From a virus, in the IMG/VR virus record IMGVR_UViG_3300009001_000075, positions 1 through 26,827 of that record: 26,827 nt of DNA. One strand, 5' to 3'. This document shows, in pieces, positions 9,673 to 17,652 of this stretch (its first letter is position 1; each line of letters starts with the position of its first letter). Made by a program: the position numbers and the translations under genes. The notes below the pieces were generated by a model, which was not told the origin of the DNA, did not search any database, and saw nothing but the letters and a program-made list of their open reading frames with translations.

Positions 9673-11132
9673 GTTCTATTCACCTTGAATCGTTTACTGC
9701 GATTGTCAGCAGGGTTGTTGCCAATCAGTTCTGTACCAAATCTTAATGTTCCTTTTTTCGCGGCACTTCTACCGATATTAGTGGGTAGATTAGATTTGAA
9801 CGTCGAGTTCAGTTTACCTTCACTTACAAGATAACTCGTAAACTCTCCGTTGTTGAGATGTGCCGGATCTCTTAACTTAGACCGAATTTCATGAATAGAT
9901 GGATCATGACTGAATAGATCTTTGTATTCATCGGATCGACGAATCTTGTCTTCAAGTTCAGGATCAACACCCACTTGTCGTATACCATACTTTGATGTTG
10001 ATAACAAGAGTTCTGTAATATCTGCCGTAGGTAATGGTGCAGCAGGTTCAAGTGGATTGTAAGGCATAATACCTTCTTCGGGTATTGCGGGTGGAAGTGT
10101 GACGGGTTTAGGCGCTGAAGCGGCTTTGAGTGCTTTTGCAGCACCTTCTGCAAACTTTGCCTCTGTCGCTTTCATTGCATAGTCTGCATGAATTGCTTCG
10201 GTCGCACGCCCCACAAACACACCATAGAATGTGGATAGATTTGTATTCTCGCCCGGCTTACCACCATACGTGTTACCATAGTAATCGTGGTTGGGGCCAC
10301 CAAATGTACCCTTTTGTCCAATCGCAGAAAGAGATCTTGCCGCGAGATTGGTTGTTGATGCAGCTGACACCCACTCATTAACCGCAGTAGTAATCAAATC
10401 TTGACCGGTCAAAATTTCAGTGGATGCTTCGGTGAGCATATTGTTGTTGCCTTTGGTAACGACATAACGATCACCCAACACAGTGTCGGTACTCAGACCG
10501 ATAGTCTGACAACCTCGTGTTCCGCGTATCACATAGTTTTGATCCATGTTTACTGTCTTGGTATGTCTTCCTTTGATATCTTCGACTTTATCGCCCGCGA
10601 CATTAAGGTTATAGTTACCGCCAACAGAAACATTGAAATCACCGTCGACACGTAGATCAACATTACCTTTGTAAACAAGATCACCTTCTCCCTCCACGAT
10701 TACCTTTGAATCGCCACCAACAACTTCTACTCGTTGTCTGCGGGTTGATATGAGAACAGAACCATCCGCACGGAGTTCAATCCCTGCACCTGTTCGATGT
10801 TTGATAAGAACTCGTTCACCGCCAGGCGTATCATCCATCTCAAACGAGTGTCCCGATGGTGTTTCTTGTATCTGATTAAACGGAAAGATAGACGGTTCTT
10901 GATCTGGTAGTTCTAGATCAACTCCAACATCACCACCACCGATAGAAAGACGATTGACCTTTTCACCGGTCGCTGCCTTGTTTATCGAGGTGTCATAGAA
11001 GTATTCGCGTTTTGGAAACTGACCTGTTGGATCAGCAAACCCTTCTTTCGGTATACCTTCAGTGACTTCTTTTCCTAGTCCCGACTTGTCCGATTTTATT
11101 CGCGTTCTATATTCGTCTGAAAAATTTGTCAT
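9669..11132 (-). CDS. Tail spike protein, gp5 C-terminal beta-helix type
   Basis: 487 residues. Residues about 90-120 carry the phage/VgrG spike signature ETPSGHSFEMDDTPGGERVL followed by IKHRTGAGIELRADGSVLIS. Residues about 130-230 are short beta repeats with the period and V-x-G/N-x-D pattern of the T4 gp5 needle, for example GNVDLRVDGDFNVSVGGNYN followed by LNVAGDKVED. These should trimerise into a beta-helical needle. After the helix come a Gly/Asn-rich stretch, an Ala-rich helix (about 310-340), a Pro-rich linker and a charged tail of about 110 residues. It overlaps both neighbours by 4 bases. In T4 this module is the C-terminal third of gp5; here it is a separate gene, two genes downstream of the OB-fold gene. 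Confidence 0.8.
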   Translation of the reverse strand: MTNFSDEYRTRIKSDKSGLGKEVTEGIPKEGFADPTGQFPKREYFYDTSINKAATGEKVNRLSIGGGDVGVDLELPDQEPSIFPFNQIQETPSGHSFEMDDTPGGERVLIKHRTGAGIELRADGSVLISTRRQRVEVVGGDSKVIVEGEGDLVYKGNVDLRVDGDFNVSVGGNYNLNVAGDKVEDIKGRHTKTVNMDQNYVIRGTRGCQTIGLSTDTVLGDRYVVTKGNNNMLTEASTEILTGQDLITTAVNEWVSAASTTNLAARSLSAIGQKGTFGGPNHDYYGNTYGGKPGENTNLSTFYGVFVGRATEAIHADYAMKATEAKFAEGAAKALKAASAPKPVTLPPAIPEEGIMPYNPLEPAAPLPTADITELLLSTSKYGIRQVGVDPELEDKIRRSDEYKDLFSHDPSIHEIRSKLRDPAHLNNGEFTSYLVSEGKLNSTFKSNLPTNIGRSAAKKGTLRFGTELIGNNPADNRSKRFKVNRT

Positions 11133-13030
11133 GAGTTAATCTCATCCACGGTCAGTGGCCCTTGTGTCAGTGGGTCGCTAAACTTAGAATCCTTATCAAA
11201 GTTTGCCTTTACGTATGCACGAACATCAAAGCCGGGGTCAATAGTTAATGCGTCAATGTCTTGATGTCCTACGACTTGACCACCCGCAAAAACGTTATAA
11301 AAAGATCGACATATGTGATCGAATGTGTTAAACTGTGAACGTGTCAAAGATTGTACTGAGGTAAAGTCCAATAGATTCGGTGTTTCACTAGGCGCATTAA
11401 TACCACCAACAAACACCACCGCAATACTTCTTTCGTTGTGATTGTTTGTGACGGCATGTTCTCCCTGAATGTTTACAGGACGCCCACGTTGCAATGAACC
11501 ATCACGTCGAATCACATAATGATATCCAATACCTGCCAATCCGTTTGCTAGATGAATTGCATTTATCTCTTCACTACCAATGTTTTTGTTTGTGGGAGTT
11601 TCTGTCCAGTGAACAACTATTTCGGTAACATCTCGTACAATATTTTTAAATTCTGCCTGTAACTCTTCAACTGAAGATATGTAGGGGAACACTGGGTCAC
11701 CAAAACCATTCTTCCATTCCTTTGCAAACGAACCTATGACATAGGGTTCATCGAACACTGTGTCGGTAATTTCAGGTGATGTCGCACGAGTGATAGTGGT
11801 GTCCAGTGTCTTGAGGAAAGCACGAATCTCTGCAGCGCTCTTACCTGTCGATTGAAACAATAACTCAACCGCCTGTGAAAATTCTTGTGAATTGCCCTGC
11901 GACAAATTGATCACGCGATTGATATCCGCACTAGATAATCTTGGTGCAAATTCCTTGACTTGTTTACGAATCTCTGTTAAACTTTCAACACTTAACTGTT
12001 GTACAATACCTGTAGTTCCATCTCCGGCAACTCTTGACTGTACCAAAGAATTCCTTTCCTCTTGAGTCGCACGATATTGGTCACGAAGAGATTTTTGTTT
12101 CTGTGCACTTTGAATTACTTGTTTGCCTTCTTTTCCACCCGATAATTGTGAGAAGTCATTTGCACCTGCGACAAGATTCACTTTTGTTTCGAGATCCTTT
12201 GTTACCAATGATTGCAAGTCCGCAAGGGGTTTTGTCTTTGCATTCGCAATCATCGCATTGAATTCAGCAGTGTTGCCAGGCGATGTTGGAGTGATTGTTG
12301 CGATTGATCCTGAAACAACTTCACCAAAGTTTGGTTGTGTAGAGTCCGCTTCGATTTGTGAAGTGTCGATATACTTCACTCCTCTATTCACATCTGCAAG
12401 TGCACCGGTCGCTTCAAGTTTATCAGTTACACTTGTGACTGAGGCAGTGGCAAGAGAGTTAATCGACTCACTGGTAAACGCACCAATTTTACCTTCAATC
12501 CTTGCACCTGCCTTGAGAAGACCGTCCGGTGATGCGTCCAACACCTGTTTCTGTAGATCACCTCCACCCACATCGAGTCCAGTAATCTGTTTCAAAACAC
12601 CTGAAATTGTGTCTGCACCACCCGTAGGTTCAAGTGAAGAAGTATCTGGTACCTGAATGGTCAGACCATTGCCGAGATCGAGTTCTTTAAATGTAATTGC
12701 AATTTTAGATGTTGTTGGTGTAGTGATCGAACCAATAAGATTATCAACTACATTAGACGTAAGGTTTTCAATACTTTTGGATGCACTATTAAGCAATCCT
12801 TCGGTAGTAGTATTATTCAACAATCCCTGCGCTTTGTCAAACTTCTGTGTCAGAGATTGTATTCCACCATTGATCTCTCCAGCGATTGCACCCGCTTGTG
12901 TTTCGAGAGAGTTCTTGGTCGCATCAACTGCATTTCGTGCCTGCGACTCAATAACATCCTTACCCGCAAGATTTCGATTGTTCTTTAACGTCTGATTTAG
13001 TTTATCCTTTGCGCTAGAATAATCACTCAT
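11129..13030 (-). CDS. Tail-associated N-acetylmuramoyl-L-alanine amidase with long N-terminal virion region
   Basis: 633 residues. The C-terminal part, about residues 465-612, is an Amidase_2/PGRP-type zinc amidase that would cleave the lactoyl-Ala bond of peptidoglycan. Visible residues are H474 in IVVHWTE, Y503/Y505 in GIGYHYVIRRDG, H525 in GEHAV, NERSIAVVFVGG, H589 in VVGHQD and D598 in TIDPG. H474, H589 and D598 match the His/His/Asp zinc ligands of AmpD-like enzymes. Residues 1-460 are low-complexity and helical, rich in Ser, Thr, Gln and Asn, with no match I know; they probably anchor the enzyme to the hub. The gene lies between the OB-fold and spike genes with 4-base overlaps on both sides. 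A role in local wall digestion during infection is therefore more likely than host lysis. Confidence 0.85.
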   Translation of the reverse strand: MSDYSSAKDKLNQTLKNNRNLAGKDVIESQARNAVDATKNSLETQAGAIAGEINGGIQSLTQKFDKAQGLLNNTTTEGLLNSASKSIENLTSNVVDNLIGSITTPTTSKIAITFKELDLGNGLTIQVPDTSSLEPTGGADTISGVLKQITGLDVGGGDLQKQVLDASPDGLLKAGARIEGKIGAFTSESINSLATASVTSVTDKLEATGALADVNRGVKYIDTSQIEADSTQPNFGEVVSGSIATITPTSPGNTAEFNAMIANAKTKPLADLQSLVTKDLETKVNLVAGANDFSQLSGGKEGKQVIQSAQKQKSLRDQYRATQEERNSLVQSRVAGDGTTGIVQQLSVESLTEIRKQVKEFAPRLSSADINRVINLSQGNSQEFSQAVELLFQSTGKSAAEIRAFLKTLDTTITRATSPEITDTVFDEPYVIGSFAKEWKNGFGDPVFPYISSVEELQAEFKNIVRDVTEIVVHWTETPTNKNIGSEEINAIHLANGLAGIGYHYVIRRDGSLQRGRPVNIQGEHAVTNNHNERSIAVVFVGGINAPSETPNLLDFTSVQSLTRSQFNTFDHICRSFYNVFAGGQVVGHQDIDALTIDPGFDVRAYVKANFDKDSKFSDPLTQGPLTVDEINS

Positions 13031-13872
13031 ACGAACACCTCATCATATGCGAGTTGTGCAAGATTCTCTGTGTTATTTGTTGTGAAAAGATAATACTCAT
13101 TAACTACCGCACTTGCTGATTTAATATCGGTGGTATTTAGAAGTCTTCTGTTCGCTGCACCAAAACGATTTCTCAATTCAAATAATACGTACTGCAACTG
13201 AATAGAGTACAGACGCCAGTCAGAAGACGGTTGAAAGTTCTGTGAGAATGACAGCAAACCATTGAACCGACTACCGGTTGATGTATATCTGTCCCAACCT
13301 GCGATTCCGGAGATAAGATCGTCTCCATAAGTCTGAAACTTTGATCTGCCTTGTAATGCACCTGTAATGGCGGCAGAATGTATTAGATTGTATCCGTTGT
13401 CCAGAAAGAACTTCATAGACTGTTGACGGCGTAACTGAACCGATGTAGATTGCAGTTGGTCGTTCAACAAGATTTCGGTCACAGAATTTTGCAATCGTGT
13501 GGTGGTTTCAGTGAGACCAATGCGTCCCCGTTGAATAGATGATGGAAACTCCACACGAGGCAACGAACCCATCACAAGAGGTATCTGAGATGATGCACCG
13601 TCAAGGAATACTCCGAAGACAAACGATCCAGCAAGAAGTTGTGGTATGCGACCATACCCACTCACTCCTCCCTCAGTTGAGGGTATTAAAACCTGCGCCC
13701 ACGGAAGATCTTTTTCTGGTATGTCTTCCGTTTGTGGACTATGAACACCATTAATACGCACCTTGACACGTCCTTCAAGACCAGCAGGTGGTTGTGCATT
13801 AATGACGGTACCAAAGAACCATCGATAGTCGTCACCATAGAATTCTTTTTGTATTGGTCTTAAAACGTTCAT
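13027..13872 (-). CDS. 5: Baseplate hub gp5-type protein: OB fold plus lysozyme-like domain
   Basis: 281 residues. Residues 12-107 form the gp5/VgrG OB-fold: WFFGTVINAQPPAGLEGRVK, then LPWAQVLIPSTEGGVSGYGR and GSFVFGVFLDGASSQIPLVM, ending GSLP. This domain sits on the gp27 trimer. Residues about 149-281 resemble the phage tail lysozyme family (Phage_lysozyme2): KFFLDNGYNLIHSAAITGAL, then GDDLISGIAGWDR and SIQLQYVLFELR. The family consensus 'GNLxxES', which carries the catalytic Glu, reads GALQGRS here, with Arg at 176, so enzymatic activity is doubtful. T4 gp5 also has an OB-lysozyme order but continues into the beta-helix needle; here that needle is encoded separately. Overlaps gp27 and the amidase gene by 4 bases each. 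Confidence 0.85.
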   Translation of the reverse strand: MNVLRPIQKEFYGDDYRWFFGTVINAQPPAGLEGRVKVRINGVHSPQTEDIPEKDLPWAQVLIPSTEGGVSGYGRIPQLLAGSFVFGVFLDGASSQIPLVMGSLPRVEFPSSIQRGRIGLTETTTRLQNSVTEILLNDQLQSTSVQLRRQQSMKFFLDNGYNLIHSAAITGALQGRSKFQTYGDDLISGIAGWDRYTSTGSRFNGLLSFSQNFQPSSDWRLYSIQLQYVLFELRNRFGAANRRLLNTTDIKSASAVVNEYYLFTTNNTENLAQLAYDEVFV

Positions 13873-15224
13873 AGTACAAAGTCGCTCGGTATGTCGCCTA
13901 GTTTAACCATTCGGCAAGTCACTGTATGTGAGTCATCGATCATTCGATGTGATATGTTCGTAAGAAGATAATCCCCAGACTTTCTTGAATCAATGTTCGT
14001 TTCGGGCGATGAAAAGTTCTGTTGACTGTTAGGGTTCAAGAAAAGAACACGCATCTTTCGACTGACCGATATCTTTTTTTCTAAAAACAAAGCACCATCC
14101 ATCTCTATGTCGATGGTATTTTTCTTCAGTATTTGACGAATGATCTTGTTCTTAATCTTGAGTCGAGATTCAAATAATGTATTGCCATCTATCTGAGGCG
14201 TTTCGTCGTGATAACTTTTATACTGATTATATGTCTTAGATGATGTTATCTGGTGAATGTACAACGAATTATACTCATCAGAAGGTATCCCATCGATATA
14301 TAACGAGGGATCAAATATTGACTGTGTGGTATTTTTGTCAATCAATCCATTGGTATAAAAATCGTCTAGTATGTCACGTACTGTGATATGATTGCCAAAG
14401 ACCTGACCTGTTCCCGCGTCTATGTTTGCATAGTATGAACCGATCGCACCCTCTTCATAGAGTGCCAAAGAATCCTCTCCGTCAAGTTCTTTGAAATTAG
14501 AAATCTGTGTATATGTTTTCCTGATATCCTGTTCATCATCACCACTACTAGATGCATCGTCATATCGTAACGGCAATTTCTCGTTGACTACACTCTCTTG
14601 CATTAGTTTATCAAGTCCTGACATATACAGTGCGTTACTGTACAAATCCCCGTGAACATAAATTGGCGATCCTGTTTTGGTAGTCATCCGTGTGCCTATC
14701 CACTGCATCGCCTCAAGTGGACTGAGGTAGGGTACAATTACCTTTCTCTCTCCCTGAGCACTTGTGTCGAAATAGGAAGTCTTAACGATGGTCTTGCCTA
14801 AGTCTCTGTCAGCAATGTCGATGACCATGTCCTCAAGTGTCTGAGAATATGATCGACTAATCGACTTAATAGAATTGACGTAAACATGTTCCTCTACCAG
14901 ATCGATCGATAGAATTTCACTTCGTTCGTTGTTCTTTATGGAGTCGTTTATTTTCGAAAAGAAAAACGTCTTATTGATGATTCCTTCACCTTCTGTTCCA
15001 GAACCAATACTGAGAACAATTCGTTCTGTGCCCTGAATAGATAGATCGTTTCGAAAACCAAAGTCATCGACCATAACAAGTCGTCCATCCACATAAGGTT
15101 TGGACAGACTCTCATAGAATACTAACTCAATAATATTCTTACTGATATCAACCACGCTCGTCCTTTCACTATTGCTTGATAGGATTACTTCAGCGCTAAG
15201 TATTCTGTAACTTGATACACTCAT
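13869..15224 (-). CDS. 27: Baseplate hub subunit gp27
   Basis: 451 residues (T4 gp27 391). gp27 forms the trimeric hub ring that continues the tail tube and carries gp5. Support: the N-terminal tube-like domain with IIELVFYESLSKPYVDGRLV and MVDDFGFRNDL, then TFFFSKINDSIKNNERSEIL and SIDLVEEHVYVNSIKSISRS, as in T4 'I..[34 protein letters not shown]'. Next comes the gp27 'VPYLSPLEAMQWIGTRM' segment (T4 [22 protein letters not shown]). The C-terminus GDYLLTNISHRMIDDSHTVT corresponds to T4 FYVDEVIHELSNNNSVTNLY. It lies directly upstream of the gp5 OB gene and overlaps it by 4 bases, as expected for hub partners. Confidence 0.85.
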   Translation of the reverse strand: MSVSSYRILSAEVILSSNSERTSVVDISKNIIELVFYESLSKPYVDGRLVMVDDFGFRNDLSIQGTERIVLSIGSGTEGEGIINKTFFFSKINDSIKNNERSEILSIDLVEEHVYVNSIKSISRSYSQTLEDMVIDIADRDLGKTIVKTSYFDTSAQGERKVIVPYLSPLEAMQWIGTRMTTKTGSPIYVHGDLYSNALYMSGLDKLMQESVVNEKLPLRYDDASSSGDDEQDIRKTYTQISNFKELDGEDSLALYEEGAIGSYYANIDAGTGQVFGNHITVRDILDDFYTNGLIDKNTTQSIFDPSLYIDGIPSDEYNSLYIHQITSSKTYNQYKSYHDETPQIDGNTLFESRLKIKNKIIRQILKKNTIDIEMDGALFLEKKISVSRKMRVLFLNPNSQQNFSSPETNIDSRKSGDYLLTNISHRMIDDSHTVTCRMVKLGDIPSDFVL

Positions 15225-15226
15225 TA

Positions 15227-15970
15227 TTAGGTCAATAACCTTTTAAGTTCACCAACCAACTGACCCACGAGTTCTTTCTTTAGGACGACAATTCTCTTTG
15301 ATTCGTCATTTTGGTCGATCAGATAGTCTAGGTTTGTTTTGAGTGTGGCACCAGACAAATCATCAAAGTATTTGTCTAACCACTGATCAGAGTCGTTTTC
15401 GTAGTGATGTGTTCCTTCATATTCATACACAGTGTTGGATAGTGATGCACCAATAGTCTGTGGATCGGTTGTTGGTGTTTGGTACGCCAAGGTAACGGAA
15501 CCGGTCAGATCACTATCTGACGCGATTGTTATTTCACCCACATCTAGATTTTTTCGAATCACTGTTCCTGACTTTCCACTAACAAGAACAGATGTTCCGG
15601 CCGGATAGATGTCAGAAAACTCTGCGGCAGAATCCGCAGTTGACAACAAAAGTTTACATGTGTAGTTCTTGAATAGATCATTTTGTGCACGATCATACAC
15701 TTGTTGAAGTGTCATAGGCCAACCAGTTTCACGGAGACGTTCATTCATAAGGAAAAAGGTAAATTCATACTCGCTTTTTCCGTACAAGAGATATGACAAT
15801 GTGTCGGGTCTCTCTCCGTCTTTTATTTCATACTCGATATATGCACCAGCATCATCCCGATAGAGATCAATAAGATCTGTGTATTTGTTCAATTCCTGAA
15901 AGACTGTCGGAGAAGTCTCGTCACCGAAAAAATATGCGATTTTAGGAAATTTGTTGAAGTAATTAGACAT
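15227..15970 (-). CDS. 53: Baseplate wedge subunit gp53
   Basis: 247 residues (T4 gp53 196). gp53 clamps the wedge arms to the hub. The N-terminal 100 residues carry the family pattern: YFNKFPKIAYFFGDETSPTV, then YTDLIDLYRDDAGAYIEYEI, DGERPDTLSYLLYGKSEYEF and FFLMNERLRETGWPMT. The 'D.e.Pd.lSy.lYG...y.W.ifl.N....gwP' logic is gp53. The central segment (about 120-165) is a small beta domain. The C-terminus includes HHYENDSDQWLDKYF and an ESKRIVVLKKELVGQLVGEL end, equivalent to the conserved 'NE.kR.I.vl' of the family. The start overlaps the gp48 stop by 1 base (TAATG). Confidence 0.92.
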   Translation of the reverse strand: MSNYFNKFPKIAYFFGDETSPTVFQELNKYTDLIDLYRDDAGAYIEYEIKDGERPDTLSYLLYGKSEYEFTFFLMNERLRETGWPMTLQQVYDRAQNDLFKNYTCKLLLSTADSAAEFSDIYPAGTSVLVSGKSGTVIRKNLDVGEITIASDSDLTGSVTLAYQTPTTDPQTIGASLSNTVYEYEGTHHYENDSDQWLDKYFDDLSGATLKTNLDYLIDQNDESKRIVVLKKELVGQLVGELKRLLT

Positions 15971-17103
15971 TAGTATCCCTTCCTAATCTTGCCTTTATCG
16001 AGAGCGGTGATCTCTCTGAATCGTAACGAAATATCCACTTCCATAAAGTCTTCGCCATCATATAGACCCACCGACGTGGAATTGAAATTGGTCACAACTG
16101 ATTCAAGGTAACACCGTTGAATTCTTGGGGCAGGTTCACCGTTTTTCCCATTTCGTATATCGATCTGAAATACATTAGGAAACTCGTAGGCCAATGGAGC
16201 GTCTCCTACCAGAATCGCTTCGGGATAGACTTCTTCTCGAAAGAATCTAACAATCTGTTTTATCTGTTGGTTTTCAGCGCGATTCCTTGCAATCATTTTA
16301 AAAGAAAATTCAAAGTTTCTAAGGTTGACCTTTTCAAACTGTGTTCTTTCGTTCGGTGCAGCAGATACTCTGTTTGCCGCTTTTGCAGCAGCACCTGCTT
16401 GATCTGCAAGAGACGTACCTCCAACACCACCAGCAAGAAAACCTGCACCCGTACTTCCCACCAACTTACCTAGTCCTGCACCCGCAAGAGCACTAGCTGC
16501 AAGCGTTCCACTTTTTGCTGCTATCTGAGACCCCAATGCTTTTGCCGCACCACCAATTCGTCCATTGTCCAGTGATGCGTTACCCAATTCACCCGCAGTC
16601 GCAATCAATCCAAGTTCAGCAACGTTGTATGATACTCCATCGGTAAATGATAGATTCTTTTGTAAAGGTAATGTGACCGAACCCTGAAACACTCCCTTGT
16701 CGGTTCGCTTGTATGATTGTACATATTCTGCCAATCCCTTTGCCGCATTTTGCACGTCTTCAACGAATGATGTGTACTCTTTCTGTTCCTCTTCTTTTTC
16801 GCCTTGTTTTGCCAAGTTACGGTCATCTGTGCTACGCACTTCCGTAAGATCGAAGAAAGGTTCAATGTAATATGAAGAAAATGAAATTCTAGCAGGAGCA
16901 GTTTCTAATCCCGACAATGGGTATTGAAACTTTCGAGTTGCTCTGGACTTAGGTGCCTTTGTAGTTTCAGGAACGGCGTTTTCTTCGGGTTCCACTTTTC
17001 GTTGTGCAATCACCTCTTCTTCAGGTGTCGTTGCAGTGTTTGTGTTACCTCGCAGACGTTGTGCTTCCCGTCTCGCTTTTCGTTCTTCCAGTGGTAGTGC
17101 CAT
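15970..17103 (-). CDS. 48: Baseplate tail-tube cap gp48
   Basis: 377 residues (T4 gp48 364). gp48 sits on the hub with gp54 and starts tail-tube polymerisation. The basic N-terminus (ERKARREAQRLRG) and an acidic/Thr-rich linker (about 20-55) precede FQYPLSGLETAPARISFSSY. Then come FQGSVTLPLQKNLSFTDGVS, an Ala/Gly-rich hydrophobic segment (about 180-245), and the tube-fold C-terminal part with LRNFEFSFKMIARNRAENQQ and FPNVFQIDIRNGKNGEP. The ending FMEVDISLRFREITALDKGK, then IRKGY, matches the T4 gp48 end 'FTLEITMREIITLNRASLYTG'. gp54 is the closest alternative. It is the first gene of the leftward late operon, 35 bases downstream of a TATAAATA promoter. Confidence 0.82.
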   Translation of the reverse strand: MALPLEERKARREAQRLRGNTNTATTPEEEVIAQRKVEPEENAVPETTKAPKSRATRKFQYPLSGLETAPARISFSSYYIEPFFDLTEVRSTDDRNLAKQGEKEEEQKEYTSFVEDVQNAAKGLAEYVQSYKRTDKGVFQGSVTLPLQKNLSFTDGVSYNVAELGLIATAGELGNASLDNGRIGGAAKALGSQIAAKSGTLAASALAGAGLGKLVGSTGAGFLAGGVGGTSLADQAGAAAKAANRVSAAPNERTQFEKVNLRNFEFSFKMIARNRAENQQIKQIVRFFREEVYPEAILVGDAPLAYEFPNVFQIDIRNGKNGEPAPRIQRCYLESVVTNFNSTSVGLYDGEDFMEVDISLRFREITALDKGKIRKGY

Positions 17104-17111
17104 AGTTCGAC

Positions 17112-17119
17112 TCTAAATA
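17112..17119 (+). promoter_or_regulatory. Late-promoter variant (TCTAAATA) for gp4 operon
   Basis: TCTAAATA on the plus strand matches the T4 late octamer at 7 of 8 positions. Initiation near 17125 would place the AGGGA ribosome site (17145-17149) and the GTG at 17154 in a short leader. It would start downstream of the ATG at 17121 or overlap it, arguing against that ATG. It is the only promoter-like site seen ahead of the plus-strand cluster. Confidence 0.5.
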
Positions 17120-17137
17120 AATGAATTATTGTAAGGG

Positions 17138-17145
17138 TATTTATA
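17138..17145 (-). promoter_or_regulatory. T4-type late promoter for the gp48-gp53-gp27-gp5 operon
   Basis: Perfect TATAAATA octamer on the minus strand, 35 bases upstream of the gp48 ATG. Predicted initiation is near 17132. The following six genes down to the 204-residue gene overlap or nearly touch one another, so this may be the only late promoter for 17103-9058. Confidence 0.8.
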
Positions 17146-17153
17146 GGGAAACT

Positions 17154-17648
17154 GTGGCATATAAAGGCAAATTCACACCCAAGAATAAACACAAATATGA
17201 AGGTGATCCCACGAATATTATTTATCGTTCTATGTGGGAACGTCATTGTTTTCGATGGTGTGACGAAAATCCTAATGTGAAAAAGTGGAGCAGTGAGGAA
17301 GTTGTCATCCCCTATCTGTATGAGGTTGATCGCAAGTATCATCGGTACTTCATGGATCTCAAGATTGTTTTTGAAAACAAAACTGTGTTGGTTGAGATCA
17401 AACCAGAGGCACAGACAAAACCACCCACCGGTGGAAGACGCACCAAACGATACATCTCTGAGGGTTATACCTACGTCAAGAACATGAATAAGTGGGAAGC
17501 GGCTAATGAGTACGCCAAGGATCGTGGATGGGAGTTTCAGATCTGGACAGAAAAGACGGAACCGTTGAAGTCAATGATTGGTGCAACATTGAAACCAATG
17601 AAGAAACTCAAACCCCTGCCAAAATATAAGAGAAAAAAGACTAAATAG
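17154..17648 (+). CDS. 4: Head completion protein gp4 (TnsA-like nuclease fold)
   Basis: About 164 residues from the GTG at 17154 (T4 gp4 about 150). gp4 acts after DNA packaging to finish heads so tails can join. The conserved start is (V/M)AYKGKFTPKNKHKYEGDPTN followed by IIYRSMWERHCFRWCDENPN, then FMDLKIV, VLVEIKPEAQTKPP, YVKNMNKWEAANEYAKDRGW and a basic end. Numbered from the GTG, E29 (WERH), D68 (FMDL), E81 and K83 (EIK) fit the PD-(D/E)xK/TnsA N-terminal active site, so a nuclease function looks possible. An ATG at 17121 would add 11 residues (MNYCKGIYRET) that do not resemble the family. The GTG has AGGGA just upstream and fits the family start, so I prefer it. Confidence 0.88.
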   Translation: MAYKGKFTPKNKHKYEGDPTNIIYRSMWERHCFRWCDENPNVKKWSSEEVVIPYLYEVDRKYHRYFMDLKIVFENKTVLVEIKPEAQTKPPTGGRRTKRYISEGYTYVKNMNKWEAANEYAKDRGWEFQIWTEKTEPLKSMIGATLKPMKKLKPLPKYKRKKTK

Positions 17649-17652
17649 ATTC

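Noticed and set aside
12123-12656. Plus-strand frame of 177 codons opposite the amidase gene
   Set aside because: Antisense shadow of the 633-residue protein; no ribosome site, no recognisable motif, and composition explained by the reverse frame.
13134-13141. TCTAAATA on the minus strand inside the gp5 gene
   Set aside because: Lies in mid-gene, about 100 bases before the amidase start; AT-rich chance match is likely.
17010-17342. Minus-strand frame of 110 codons across the gp48/gp4 junction
   Set aside because: Crosses the late promoters and both gene starts; antisense to gp4; no ribosome site.
17640-17647. ACTAAATA, late-promoter-like, before the 48-residue membrane protein
   Set aside because: Only 6 of 8 matches to TATAAATA and made of the gp4 terminal codons ACT AAA TAG; coupling to gp4 explains expression.
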